Positions 42,390-52,129 are shown, counted from the first letter of the stretch. The stretch: DNA of 64,000 nucleotides from Methyloligella sp. (GCA_021604645.1 BQJJ01000011.1:50371-114370), one strand, 5' to 3'. The notes: a model not told the origin generated them from the sequence alone. A program made the numbers and translations.

Positions 42390-43715
42390 CTAAGCAGCAT
42401 CAATCAAATGAACGAAAGATCCAGAGACGGTATTTTTTTGCAGACCATAACGGGAAGAACCGTCAACATCTTCATATAGAGCTTCTCCCTCTTCTCTGGC
42501 AATTGACGCATAGTGAAACTCATGCCCGCGAAAAACCTTACCGTCAGCACGTTTCACATGACGATAGCCAAGATGCAATTTCCTCTTAGCAAAAGATGTC
42601 TCAAGCGGCAAAAGGTCAGCCATTTGATGCCGCACACCATCTTTATCAACCAGCCCTGACCCAAGAGTCATATAGCCACCGCACTCACCATAAATCACTT
42701 TTCCTTCGCAAGCGGCTGTCCGTAGCCCCTTCATAAAATTATCTGAAGCAGCCAATCGGCCAGCATGCAGTTCAGGATACCCACCAGGTAGGTAAATCGC
42801 ATCAGCACTTTCATCCGGGGCTTCATCATTCAATGGAGAGAAAAAAGAAAGGTTAGCTTGAGCTTCTGACCATCCCCGTTTTAAATGAGGATAGAAAAAT
42901 CGAAACGCATCATCCTCCGCCACAGCAATATGTTGTCCAAGTGGTGGGATACCCTCACTAGGACAAAAATCATCTAAGGTAAAAGAGCTCGCTATCCCGG
43001 CAATCCGATCAACAGAAATATGAGCCTCGACATGATCAGCAATCCGGTCTATCTGAGCATCCGTCTCTGAACTCTCTGTTGCTTGAACCAAACCCAAATG
43101 CCGTGAAGGCAAGACCATTTCATCAAACCGGGGGATAGCGCCTACAACCGGCATTCCAATTTGATCAAGCGCCTGTTCCATCATCGTCACATGGCGCAAA
43201 GAGCCAAGTTTGTTCAAAATAACGCCAGCAATATGAACATCTTTATCAAACTCAGCAAATCCTTTAACAAGCGCCGCAACTGATTGCCCCATACCCGCAC
43301 AATCAACTACCAAGATAACTGGCAGTTTGAAAAACTTAGCAATCTCACAAGTTGCACCATGCCCCAAAACACCAGGTTTCACCGCACCATCAAATAAGCC
43401 CATAACCCCTTCAACCACACAAAGAGAATTATCTCTGCTCATTGCACTGCCAAGAGAATTCAAAGTCTCAGCCCCCATAGCCCAACCGTCCAGATTAAAA
43501 GAAGGGGTACCACTTGCTACCTCGTGGAATTGCGGATCGATATAATCCGGTCCAACTTTTGCGGGCGAAATATCAAATCCACGCCGTTTCAATGCCCGCA
43601 TCAAACCGATCGAAAGTGTTGTCTTACCAGACCCACTATGGGGTGCTGCTAAAACAAACCCCTTCGCAAGTGAAGGAGAGCATGGGGAATGTGAAGGGGG
43701 TATTGAAAGCGTCAT
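42390..43715 (-). CDS. cobB: Hydrogenobyrinic acid a,c-diamide synthase
   Basis: Glutamine-dependent amidation of the a and c acetate groups, just before cobalt insertion by CobN. The track start (43766) adds a hydrophobic leader not seen in the family. The ATG at 43715 (MTLSIPPSHSPCSPSLAKGFVLAAPHSGSGKTTLSIGLMRAL) is better and gives 441 aa. The P-loop-like APHSGSGKTT is at about residue 22, and the glutaminase Cys is in VIYGECGGYMTLGSGL (about C335). It is convergent with the DUF1636 gene, with only 27 bp between the stops. Confidence 0.94.
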   Translation of the reverse strand: MTLSIPPSHSPCSPSLAKGFVLAAPHSGSGKTTLSIGLMRALKRRGFDISPAKVGPDYIDPQFHEVASGTPSFNLDGWAMGAETLNSLGSAMSRDNSLCVVEGVMGLFDGAVKPGVLGHGATCEIAKFFKLPVILVVDCAGMGQSVAALVKGFAEFDKDVHIAGVILNKLGSLRHVTMMEQALDQIGMPVVGAIPRFDEMVLPSRHLGLVQATESSETDAQIDRIADHVEAHISVDRIAGIASSFTLDDFCPSEGIPPLGQHIAVAEDDAFRFFYPHLKRGWSEAQANLSFFSPLNDEAPDESADAIYLPGGYPELHAGRLAASDNFMKGLRTAACEGKVIYGECGGYMTLGSGLVDKDGVRHQMADLLPLETSFAKRKLHLGYRHVKRADGKVFRGHEFHYASIAREEGEALYEDVDGSSRYGLQKNTVSGSFVHLIDAA

Positions 43716-43927
43716 AAAAATCTCAAATAAAATAAAACAAAAGTCCAAAATGATAAACACGCGCACTGTACATAAGCTTTAAAGCCATAATATCAGTCAG
43801 GTGGATTAGTCATCAAACTACAGCCCCAGCTATGAAAAACAATAGAAAAACCCCTAAATATCTGTCATTTTCTAAAAAACAAGCCAAAGCGGCCTCACTC
43901 ATCATTGTAAACAGTCCGAAATGAATT

Positions 43928-44722
43928 ATGAATGCATCTATGAAAAAAAATATTCTCATTCTTGGTGGGTCCTCAGAAGCCTTCAATTTAGCTGAAAAAC
44001 TTGAAAATCACGGAAGTTTTCATCCCATCAGCTCCTTAGCTGGTCGAACCTCTGTGCCAAGAAAACCTGCTGGCACTTATAGAACCGGCGGTTTTGGTGG
44101 CGTTGATGGATTAGCTCACTATATTAAACAAGAGACCATCTCAGCTATCATTGATGCAACACACCCGTTTGCGCAAAAAATAACAACCAACGCAAGCCTT
44201 GCTGCAAATAAAACAAACTGCCCGATCATCCATATCTCGCGTCCGCCCTGGCAAAAGGAAAAAGGTGATAATTGGATCGAAGGGGCTTCAATGCAGGAGG
44301 TTGCTAAGAAAATAGCCCCCACACATAGTCCATGCTTTTTAACCATAGGCCGTTTAGAGTTAAGTGCATTTCTTAACAGAACAGATATTGAGTTCCTATG
44401 CCGCGCTATAGAGCCACCAAAAAGCACAGACCCAATCAAGCAAAATATTAGGATCCCAAAAAACGAAGATCAATGGCCAGAAAATTTTCGGTTTATATAT
44501 GCCAAAGGGCCATATAATTATGAAAATGAGCTAAGCCTTATAAAACAACACAGCATAAAATCGATCGTCACCAAAAACAGCGGCGGAGATAAAGCCAAGG
44601 CCAAACTCGATGTCGCAAGAAACCTAGACATCCCAGTTATTATGATCAAACGTCCTTGCCCTCCGAAAGGCATTACGGTTGAAACAACAAACGAAGCTCT
44701 GACCTGGTTAGAAACTATTTAA
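43928..44722 (+). CDS. cobK: Precorrin-6A reductase
   Basis: NADPH-dependent reduction of precorrin-6A to 6B. The 264-aa protein opens with KKNILILGGSSEAFNLAEKL (a dinucleotide-binding loop adapted as G-G-S-S-E). It carries AGTYRTGGFGGVDGLAHYI, ATHPFAQKITTNA and the C-terminal VTKNSGGDKAKAKLDVARNLDIPVIMIKRP, all typical of CobK/CbiJ. A second ATG at 43940 is a possible start. It is 18 bp upstream of cobL and surely in the same operon. Confidence 0.94.
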   Translation: MNASMKKNILILGGSSEAFNLAEKLENHGSFHPISSLAGRTSVPRKPAGTYRTGGFGGVDGLAHYIKQETISAIIDATHPFAQKITTNASLAANKTNCPIIHISRPPWQKEKGDNWIEGASMQEVAKKIAPTHSPCFLTIGRLELSAFLNRTDIEFLCRAIEPPKSTDPIKQNIRIPKNEDQWPENFRFIYAKGPYNYENELSLIKQHSIKSIVTKNSGGDKAKAKLDVARNLDIPVIMIKRPCPPKGITVETTNEALTWLETI

Positions 44723-44739
44723 AACGAATAAAGACAGAA

Positions 44740-46014
44740 ATGATAATGACCAATCAAATTCAAAAGACTAAATGGCTAACCATTATCGGGTGCGGCACAG
44801 AAGGTTACAATGGCCTCTCTCAAAAAGCGAAAGAAACAATTGAAACCGCCAGTTACCTTTTCGGCAGCACAAGACAACTTTCTCTCATAGAAGAAGATAA
44901 GTCACCAAATGCAATAAGAGAAATTTGGCCAAGCCCTATGATGCCAAGAATAGAGGCACTCGCTGAACAAAAACCAAATAACACAGTCATCATCGCAAGC
45001 GGTGACCCTCAATGTTGGGGCATTGGACAGCATTTTAGTGCACACTTAAACAAAGAAGAATTTGAGTGTGTACCCTCTGTCTCAATCCTCACACGAACTG
45101 CAAATATCATGCATTGGCCAACAGCAACAACACCAAGCATTTCATTGTGCAGTCAACCGTTAGAAACTCTCTCTCTCTATTTTCAACAAAACCAAAAAGT
45201 GATACTGCTTTCTGCTGGCAAAGACACACCTGAAGAAGTTGGCCAGTTTCTAACCGAAAAAGGGTTCGGCCACTCCAAGATAACTGTTCTTGAAAATCTT
45301 GGAAATGAAACAGAAAGTATAAAATCGGCTAACGCAGATAACATCTCTGCAATCGCCCCCTTCAGCACCCTTAATTCGCTTGCGATCCATTTAAAAACAA
45401 ATGATCAAACAACATCATTATCATGCCATCCAGGTCTACCAGACAACAGCTTCGAGCATGATGGGCAAATGACAAAACAAAATATGCGCGCTATTACACT
45501 TGCCCACTTACGTCCAAACCCAGGTGAATTACTATGGGACATCGGCTCTGGCTCTGGCTCCATTGCAATTGAATGGCTGAGAGCAGGTACATTGTTTTTG
45601 GGCACCCCGTGCAAAGCAATCGGATTTGAGAAAAACCAAACGCGGTTAGAAAGAGCACAAAAGAATGCAAACAATTTAGGCGTACCTCACCTGGAACTTA
45701 TTTTAGGGAATGCAGAAGAGAACATTTTAAAGGCTGAAGCTCCTGATGCCATCTTCATCGGCGGCGGCATCACAACACCGGAGTTATTAGATAACGCCTT
45801 AAACGCTTTAAAGCCAGGTGGCCGCATGGTTGCGAACACCGTGACGATTGAAGGCGCTGCCAAACTAATCCAAAACTACAAATCACACGGGGGAGCTTTA
45901 AGCCAAATTGCAATGTCAAATGCTGACCCCGTTGGCCACTTCCATGGCATGCGTCCCCAAATGTCCATCACCCAGTGGGTCTTTAAGAAAAGTGCTAAAG
46001 TACAACAAAAATGA
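44740..46014 (+). CDS. cobL: Precorrin-6B C5,C15-methyltransferase (decarboxylating)
   Basis: Two-domain enzyme of 424 aa. Residues 10-210 are the CbiE-type tetrapyrrole methyltransferase (LTIIGCGTEGYNGLSQKAKETIETASYLFGSTRQL, IIASGDPQCWGIG). Residues 230-410 are the CbiT-type SAM methyltransferase (GELLWDIGSGSGSIAIEWLRAG, AIFIGGGITTPELLDNAL). It methylates C5 and C15 and removes the C12 acetate carboxyl. It follows cobK. The stop is 27 bp before repeat copy A5. Confidence 0.95.
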   Translation: MIMTNQIQKTKWLTIIGCGTEGYNGLSQKAKETIETASYLFGSTRQLSLIEEDKSPNAIREIWPSPMMPRIEALAEQKPNNTVIIASGDPQCWGIGQHFSAHLNKEEFECVPSVSILTRTANIMHWPTATTPSISLCSQPLETLSLYFQQNQKVILLSAGKDTPEEVGQFLTEKGFGHSKITVLENLGNETESIKSANADNISAIAPFSTLNSLAIHLKTNDQTTSLSCHPGLPDNSFEHDGQMTKQNMRAITLAHLRPNPGELLWDIGSGSGSIAIEWLRAGTLFLGTPCKAIGFEKNQTRLERAQKNANNLGVPHLELILGNAEENILKAEAPDAIFIGGGITTPELLDNALNALKPGGRMVANTVTIEGAAKLIQNYKSHGGALSQIAMSNADPVGHFHGMRPQMSITQWVFKKSAKVQQK

Positions 46015-46040
46015 AAAACTGTTAAACATAGAAAACTGAC

Positions 46041-46162
46041 ATTACGAAAAAGGAGCTCAGCCCATTTCGGGCTGAGGGACATGGCAGCAGAGCTGCCCGG
46101 CGCGTTGCGCCGCTCCTCGGAGGCCCAAGCGCTTTAAGCGCTTGGAATAGCCGTGAGAGAAA
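46041..46162 (+). repeat. Repeat family A, copy A5 (uninterrupted)
   Basis: ATTACGAAAAAGGAG; P1 CTCAGCCC-ATTTC-GGGCTGAG; GGACATG; P2 GGCAGC-AGA-GCTGCC; P3 CGGCGC-GTT-GCGCCG; CTCCTCGGAGGCC; P4 CCAAGCGC-TTTAA-GCGCTTGG; AATAGCCGTGAGAGA. It fills the space between convergent cobL and hemY. Confidence 0.85.
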
Positions 46163-46171
46163 CAAAAAACA

Positions 46172-48088
46172 CTAAAAGCGAACAGGGCGAACACGGTCAA
46201 CCAATTCAAGATCATCATGATCTTCTGTGCCAGGATCGTCAGGCGCAGGAGGAGCTACGAAAATTTTCGTTCTCTTGCGGCGTTTACGTTTTGATTTTGG
46301 TTTATTTTTCTCTTCAGTTTCTACTTTTTCAGCAGGACGTTTCGCAGCCACCAAATTTGAGCTATCAGTCTCTTTATCATCTGAAGCATCATTCACACTT
46401 ACATCTGCATCAATTTCATTGTCTGTTTCTATCTTACTTTCAGACTTTTGCCCCTGCTCTAAAGGCTCAATGTCTTCTTCAATATCAACATATTCAGCCT
46501 CAGCATTCAGCTCACCTTGTTGCATCTCAGCAGAGGCCACAACATGATCATCTTCTTTGTCATCACTATCTATGGGAACGACGCCTAAAGCTTCATCAGA
46601 GTTTTTTTTATCTTTTTTTTCTACAAACTCCGACGTTGAAGAAGTATCCGTTTCAGTTTCTTTAACTACAGGCACCAAAACCATATTAGCAGATGAACTC
46701 TCAGCTTCAGTCACATCAGCAGTTGCCTCTAATGCTTTTTGAGCTGTCAATCCTTCAGCCGTCACCAAGTCAGCCAATAATTTTTTAAGTGTATGGGTTT
46801 CTTCACTGATGATGTCATCCTCAGGCGGTACCTTCCATTCAAAACCATCAAGCTTGTGACTAATAGGAGAAAGAGCAGACCACTCGTCTGCCACCACACC
46901 ATCCGCAATCCATTGCGGATCTGGCATGGCATGAATACCTCTAGCTAACCATTCTTGAACTAAACCAATGTCACCGCCATCAGCCGCTTCAATCCGAGCC
47001 ATCAAGGTACAAACCCTTTGCGTCGGTCGGCCTCTTGTGAGAGGGCCAAGCGCTTCACGCGCAGATGCCCAATCTTGAGCTTCAATTGCAGCTGTACCAA
47101 CTGCAAGAGCTGCTTCTTTATGACCAGGTGTTAATCGCGCTAAGGATTTTATCCGATCAAGCCGATCTCTCACACTATCACCAGGCCGAGCAAATGCACT
47201 CACAACCGCTAAATCAGGGTGAGGCGCCAATTTCCAACATTTGCGAAGCACCTTAAGTGCAGGCGACATTTGACCTTTAGAAGCATAAACCCGCCCGGCA
47301 ACAACACTTGCAGGAATAAGGGCCGGAGCCAAACGACTTGCCTCTGTAGCAAGCTTCAAGGCTTCATCCATGTCACTATCTTCAAGATCAATAGCCAAAG
47401 CAGTTAATAACACAGCACGTTGGCGTTTAGCTTTCTTTGCTTGAACATGGCCGTTACTGGTTGCAATTTTTAAGGTATCTAAAGCTGCCCGCCATGCCTG
47501 TTTCTTACATTGCAAATCAAACAAGCCAAGAACTGCCCATGATAAATCTGGCCGCCTTTGAACAGCACGAGCTGCATATTGAGCCGCCGCTTCAATCTCA
47601 TTTTGCTGCAAAGCAAGCATATAGAGCCCGCGCAAACCAAAAATTTCAGTATCGGAAGCAGCCAGCATGCTTTCGTAAAGTTTTGTTGCTTGTTGGATAT
47701 CGCCCTTTAATTCAGCTGCTTGCGCACGCAGCATCAAAGTCATCGGATCATTCGGTAATGTTTTCTTGGCTTGCATGGCATATCGCTGCGCCATGATATC
47801 ATCACCAGAGCCAAGCGCGATTAAACCACTGCTTAAAGCATCAATGCCTTTTTTCTTCTTTTTTACCGAAAGGTAACGAGAGAAAGCTTCCGGAGAACTC
47901 ATAATCATCCGAAATACAGACCAAATCACCATTAACAAAAGAAACGCTGCAAACAAGGCCAATATGACAGATCTGAGAGAGGGCTCAATTTGACCACCCG
48001 CCCATTGAATAGTTAGATCACCCTCTATGAGTGAAAGACTATAGGAAATGCCTGCAACAACCAAAATGTAAAAGAATATACGAAACAT
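46172..48088 (-). CDS. hemY: HemY-type TPR membrane protein of the heme cluster
   Basis: This is the alphaproteobacterial HemY_N-TPR protein, not protoporphyrinogen oxidase. Two N-terminal hydrophobic segments (FFYILVVAGISYSLSLIEG and SVILALFAAFLLLMVIWSVFRMI) anchor it in the inner membrane. TPR-like helices cover about 60-400. The C-terminal 220 residues are acidic and end in a basic stretch (KPKSKRKRRKRTKIFVAPPAPDDPG). The total of 638 aa is long for the family because of this tail. AGGTGAG precedes the ATG. It is the last gene of hemC-hemD-mitofilin-hemY. Its molecular function is not established. Confidence 0.88.
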   Translation of the reverse strand: MFRIFFYILVVAGISYSLSLIEGDLTIQWAGGQIEPSLRSVILALFAAFLLLMVIWSVFRMIMSSPEAFSRYLSVKKKKKGIDALSSGLIALGSGDDIMAQRYAMQAKKTLPNDPMTLMLRAQAAELKGDIQQATKLYESMLAASDTEIFGLRGLYMLALQQNEIEAAAQYAARAVQRRPDLSWAVLGLFDLQCKKQAWRAALDTLKIATSNGHVQAKKAKRQRAVLLTALAIDLEDSDMDEALKLATEASRLAPALIPASVVAGRVYASKGQMSPALKVLRKCWKLAPHPDLAVVSAFARPGDSVRDRLDRIKSLARLTPGHKEAALAVGTAAIEAQDWASAREALGPLTRGRPTQRVCTLMARIEAADGGDIGLVQEWLARGIHAMPDPQWIADGVVADEWSALSPISHKLDGFEWKVPPEDDIISEETHTLKKLLADLVTAEGLTAQKALEATADVTEAESSSANMVLVPVVKETETDTSSTSEFVEKKDKKNSDEALGVVPIDSDDKEDDHVVASAEMQQGELNAEAEYVDIEEDIEPLEQGQKSESKIETDNEIDADVSVNDASDDKETDSSNLVAAKRPAEKVETEEKNKPKSKRKRRKRTKIFVAPPAPDDPGTEDHDDLELVDRVRPVRF

Positions 48089-48185
48089 CTTTCGCTCACC
48101 TTTTTAAAACCGTCAAACGTTCAAGTTAAGAGATAAATCCATCTTGAACAAAATTACTCTTCAAACAAAATTCTAAGCAAACCTA

Positions 48186-49745
48186 TCAAGATTTCGGGCT
48201 CAAAGAATTTAATAACTGATCTTCAAGCTTTCGCATTTCAGCCTCAACAAATAAACGCGCCTCAACTTGTTTCAACCATGGGGACATTACTTGTTTAGCC
48301 TGCCCGTCAAGCGCTTGAGCTTCTTTCAAAGCATCTTCCACATGACCGTCTTTAAACTTATGCTCAACACGAGCAAGAACAGCTTCTGCAGTTTCCCCTT
48401 TAACATCACCCGTTCGGCGATATTTAAAGGCTGTGCGTGCTTTATTCACCAATTGATCCCAGCTAAGTCCATCACCTTTTTTCTCATCGCTCTTGGCCAA
48501 AGCCTTAATTGCTAGTTCTGGAAATGTATCAAGCAAAGCCTGTTCATTAGGCACACCAGTTTCACTCAATCCTTCAAATGAAGAAAGGTTAACATCAGCA
48601 CCAGCCAATTGTTTTACAGTTTGCAACTCTGCAGAAAAACCTTCACCGCGATCCATTCCGCGTTTTAGATTTGCAAACGCAATAGCCAGCGCGCTCCGGC
48701 GAGCACTTGCTAGTGCTTCAGCTTCTCGTTTAGAAAACAGAGCAATCTTCTCATCAATCTCAGTAAGAGCAGAACGTAAAGGCGCAAGTTCAGTACCCAA
48801 TTTTGTAGATGAAATAGACGCACCCTCAACGCTCGTCAAAGTGCTTTTAAGTTGATCAAGGTCGGTAACAAGCTTTGATGATTGAGCATCTAAAGTAGCA
48901 ACCTTCTTTCCAAGTGTATCAGTTTTTAATTTCACACCTTCAAGTTGGCTAAGCGTCTCTTGTTCGGCAATCGCTTTAGACACTTGCTCAACTTCTCTAC
49001 GCAAGCTTTGCTTAAATTCCGTTTTAATGCTTTTTAGGTCTGCATTAACTCGTTCTTCGATTTTATTAAGTTTAGTTGCTATAGCCGTAACCTGTGCTAA
49101 TTGGTTCTTTTGACCATTTTCAGAATTTCCAAGAACTGATAAATCAGCCAAAGTCTTTTCAAGCTGCTGTACCCGTCCAGATAATGCCTCATCACTAGAA
49201 ACAGCCTCCACCTTAGATGAGAGACTTGAGATCTGCTGCTTTAGACCTTCAGCTTGATTGTTTTCAGAAAAGTTTTGTAATTGTTTCTCGAAGCCATCAA
49301 GACGGTTTGCGAGTGTGGAGCTATTTTGAATTTCACCTGATGTTACCAATTGCGGCATATATTGCTGACCTACCAATGCCAACACCGCACCAATGATCGC
49401 AGCAGAAAATGTTTTAAAAAATGAGCCAGAAGATTTCTTTTGTTGGGAAAGAACAAGTTCAGTGATTTGCTCAGCTGTAAGTTCAGGTCCACTATTTTCA
49501 GGCCCATCCTCAGCTTTATTACCATCTGAGTTAGAAATGGTCTCCTTAGCATTTTTCGCTTTCTCAGCTTTAGAAGAATCTTTTTTAGAGGTCTCTTTAT
49601 TCACGGCCTCAGTATCCATTTTAGCTTCTTCTTCTGTTGAGCTATCTTCAATAGCTTCAGAACTGACTTTTTCAGCTTTTAAATCCAAAGTAGCAGCCGG
49701 TTTCTTAGTTCGGTTTCTACCCCGGTTTTGATCACGCCTGACCAT
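48186..49745 (-). CDS. Mitofilin-family inner-membrane protein (COG4223)
   Basis: GGAG lies 7 nt before the ATG at 49745, so the TTG at 49757 is not needed (519 aa). The N-terminal 100 residues are charged and disordered. One membrane segment follows (FFKTFSAAIIGAVLALVGQQYM, about residue 115), then a long coiled coil (about 145-340, e.g. NRLDGFEKQLQNFSENNQAEGLKQQISSL) and a helical C-terminal domain. The family is related to mitochondrial Mic60, and in alphaproteobacteria the gene stands in the heme operon, as here. A role in shaping or stabilising the inner membrane is known for some homologues and inferred here. A 296-bp non-coding gap follows hemD; I see nothing in it. Confidence 0.9.
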   Translation of the reverse strand: MVRRDQNRGRNRTKKPAATLDLKAEKVSSEAIEDSSTEEEAKMDTEAVNKETSKKDSSKAEKAKNAKETISNSDGNKAEDGPENSGPELTAEQITELVLSQQKKSSGSFFKTFSAAIIGAVLALVGQQYMPQLVTSGEIQNSSTLANRLDGFEKQLQNFSENNQAEGLKQQISSLSSKVEAVSSDEALSGRVQQLEKTLADLSVLGNSENGQKNQLAQVTAIATKLNKIEERVNADLKSIKTEFKQSLRREVEQVSKAIAEQETLSQLEGVKLKTDTLGKKVATLDAQSSKLVTDLDQLKSTLTSVEGASISSTKLGTELAPLRSALTEIDEKIALFSKREAEALASARRSALAIAFANLKRGMDRGEGFSAELQTVKQLAGADVNLSSFEGLSETGVPNEQALLDTFPELAIKALAKSDEKKGDGLSWDQLVNKARTAFKYRRTGDVKGETAEAVLARVEHKFKDGHVEDALKEAQALDGQAKQVMSPWLKQVEARLFVEAEMRKLEDQLLNSLSPKS

Positions 49746-50041
49746 ATTTAACTCCAAACAAAATTAACAAACAAAAAGAACCCAATGATTATACTCTTAA
49801 TATAATCACTTGCACCTGATCTGAAAATGGCAATTCAGAAAAAAATTGCTTCCCGAATAGAGAAACAAAAAAGAAAAATCAGGACATATGAAAATTTTAA
49901 GAGTGAACAACGAACCCTAACGAGAAAATAAGGCCCAAATATAAAATATTCGTCACCAAATCTCATTTTATTTCAATATTTTAACGCTCAAATTAAAGAA
50001 GTTTGCCTTTATATGAGGCAAAATAGATAAGAAGGGGTACT

Positions 50042-50869
50042 CTATTCCCCAAATGTTTCTTTGATACAATCAATCATATGTGATTGAGATGGAAATGAAG
50101 AGATTCGAATAAATGGAAGCTCAAACCCAGACTTAAGATCAATCAGCTCACGTTTTAAAACATCAGCCACTGCATCTGAAAGACAAAAATGCTGAATTTT
50201 TGCGACCTGCTGTTGAAGATCATAAAACTTCATCAATGAACAATAAACCCGCGCAGTTCGGGGCGACATAAGAACAACAGCCTTAATTTCATTGCTTTTG
50301 AACTCATTGAGCACGTCTAAAGATAACTCATCAGCTTCCTTCATTCGATAACATAAAACATCTTCAAACAAACCGTTAAGTGGAAGATTATGAGTTTCAA
50401 GAGCCGCTTTTAACGCAAAAGCCTGCTCATCCCCACGCAAATTAACAATGCGTTTTAAAGAACCATCATCACTGACTTCATCTCCGTAGACTTCATCACC
50501 ACAGGCTTGGTCATATTCACGAATAAGCGGTAGTAAACCCTCAGCCCTCCCTGATCCAACATGCACATCCTTAAAACCTAATGAACGTACCAACTCTCCA
50601 GTCGCCTTTCCAACAGTGAAAAAAGGCAGGTGAGTATATTTTTCAAAATCTTTCATGTGAGAAAAAGCACGGACCCCATTACGGCTCGTCGCCACCAAAG
50701 CACCAAGAGGAGGAGAGTTCAAAAACAACTGAGGATCAAGATCTAAAAATTCAACATCAAGCAAAGAATAAAGAGTTGGAGTAAGAGGAACAGGCAGTTC
50801 AGCATGCTCCAGCTCTTTACAGAATCTTAGAGCATCCTCTAAAGGCCTTGTAATCCATATCTTACTCAA
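50042..50869 (-). CDS. hemD: Uroporphyrinogen-III synthase
   Basis: Closes hydroxymethylbilane to uroporphyrinogen III, the branch point to heme and cobalamin. The track starts at a TTG (50929). The TTG at 50869 has GGAGG 10 nt upstream and gives the usual N-terminus (LSKIWITRPLEDALRFCKELE, 275 aa), so I use it. Weakly conserved family features are TSRNGVRAF, FTVGKATGELVRSLGF and VLMSPRTARVYCSLM. It lies 96 bp downstream of hemC on the same strand. Confidence 0.9.
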   Translation of the reverse strand: MSKIWITRPLEDALRFCKELEHAELPVPLTPTLYSLLDVEFLDLDPQLFLNSPPLGALVATSRNGVRAFSHMKDFEKYTHLPFFTVGKATGELVRSLGFKDVHVGSGRAEGLLPLIREYDQACGDEVYGDEVSDDGSLKRIVNLRGDEQAFALKAALETHNLPLNGLFEDVLCYRMKEADELSLDVLNEFKSNEIKAVVLMSPRTARVYCSLMKFYDLQQQVAKIQHFCLSDAVADVLKRELIDLKSGFELPFIRISSFPSQSHMIDCIKETFGE

Positions 50870-50965
50870 ATTTAAAAGACCTCCACAAATGGTACTCAGC
50901 TCAAGGCCTAATAGAATAGTCGACCACAAATAATGTCCTTTATTATATTAAGGGGTCTAGCCTCC

Positions 50966-51892
50966 CTACTCAACAAGAGACGCTAAAAATTCTGGACCAG
51001 CTTTTTCAATCAAGCTTTGTGCACTCTCTATCCCGATCTCAGTCGCGGCATCAATCGAACCTTTACGGTCATCAAAAAAGGAACGTTCTCCATTATGAGC
51101 TAAAATTTCACCACGAAATCTTAGTTGATCACCTTCAATTTCAGCCAGGGCTGCAATAGGTGTGCGGCAAGAGCCATCAAGTTTCCTTAAGAAAGCACGC
51201 TCAGCAGTGACACAAATTTCCGTCTCTTTATCGTTCAAAACAGCAACAAGCGGTTCAACACGCTCATCACCGGTGCGACATTCAATGCCTATCGCCCCTT
51301 GAGCAACAGCAGGCAACATCACATCTGTCTCAATAGAGGCAGTAAGCTCGCCCAACAATCCCAAACGTCTCAACCCGGCCACAGCCAAAAATGTAGCAGC
51401 CACTTCACCGCGTTCCAGCTTCTCTAAACGAGTTTGAACAGACCCTCTAAACGTCACCACATCCAAATCAGGGCGTCTCTTCTTAACCTGCGCTTGTCGC
51501 CGCAAACTCGACGTACCAACAACAGCCCCTTGCGGCAAAGCATCAATATTTGAAACAGAACGACTAATAAACCCATCACGTACATCTTCGCGCGGTAAAT
51601 GAGCCGTTATACGGAGTTCATCAATCAACTGAGTTTGGACATCCTTCATAGAATGAACAGCCAGGTCAATCGAGCCATCTAATAAAGCTTGTTCAATCTC
51701 TTTGGTAAAAAGTCCCTTGCCACCAAAATCTCTCAAAGCCTTATCTTGAATGCGATCTCCTTCAGTGGAAATCACTTTAATCTCAATCTTATCTTCAGCT
51801 ATGTCATGGGCCTTCATCAGACGCTTGCGAGTTTCATAAGCCTGTGCCAAAGCAAGCGGACTACCACGCGTGCCGATCTTAAGTGTCGTCAT
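50966..51892 (-). CDS. hemC: Hydroxymethylbilane synthase (porphobilinogen deaminase)
   Basis: Polymerises four porphobilinogens. The 308-aa protein begins LKIGTRGSPLALAQAYETRKRL and holds FTKEIEQALLDGSIDLAVHSMKDVQTQL, GTSSLRRQAQVKKRRPDLDVVTFRGSVQTRLEKL and the cofactor-binding Cys in LDGSCRTPIAALA (about C240). Length and motifs are normal. It is the first gene of the heme operon and divergent from tsaD, the standard alphaproteobacterial arrangement. Confidence 0.97.
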   Translation of the reverse strand: MTTLKIGTRGSPLALAQAYETRKRLMKAHDIAEDKIEIKVISTEGDRIQDKALRDFGGKGLFTKEIEQALLDGSIDLAVHSMKDVQTQLIDELRITAHLPREDVRDGFISRSVSNIDALPQGAVVGTSSLRRQAQVKKRRPDLDVVTFRGSVQTRLEKLERGEVAATFLAVAGLRRLGLLGELTASIETDVMLPAVAQGAIGIECRTGDERVEPLVAVLNDKETEICVTAERAFLRKLDGSCRTPIAALAEIEGDQLRFRGEILAHNGERSFFDDRKGSIDAATEIGIESAQSLIEKAGPEFLASLVE

Positions 51893-52129
51893 GAGATTAA
51901 AATTACTCCTTAAAGCAATAGATGTGGGAGCCGCTAATAAGTCTTACCCCCTAAAACTTCCTTCTAGCACATCACAATATAAAAATAGAACTCCCAAAAC
52001 ATATAATTTTCTGTAATCTGCCATAAATAACGAACAAGCCGAGCTTGTTTTGTCCTGTTTTTATCCTGTGTTTCAAAGGAAAGGTAAAAAAAACCTTGCC
52101 CTTACCTCTCTGAATGATATTTCAAGACC

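Noticed and set aside
37151-46162. Family A as cobalamin riboswitches
   Set aside because: The copies lack a B12 box and the conserved core, and two of five copies are beside genes unrelated to B12.
2508-46162. Family A or B as a CRISPR array or integron attC sites
   Set aside because: Copies are dispersed over tens of kb, not regularly spaced, and no cas or integrase gene is present.
46153-46665. Long plus-strand ORFs opposite the hemY 3' part (46153, 46227, 46557)
   Set aside because: They are shadows of the acidic low-complexity tail of hemY. Their Ser/His/Gln-rich composition is what antisense of Glu/Asp/Ser codons gives.
46172-48088. hemY as protoporphyrinogen oxidase
   Set aside because: The sequence has TPR repeats and no FAD-binding motif. 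It is the other protein family that shares the name.
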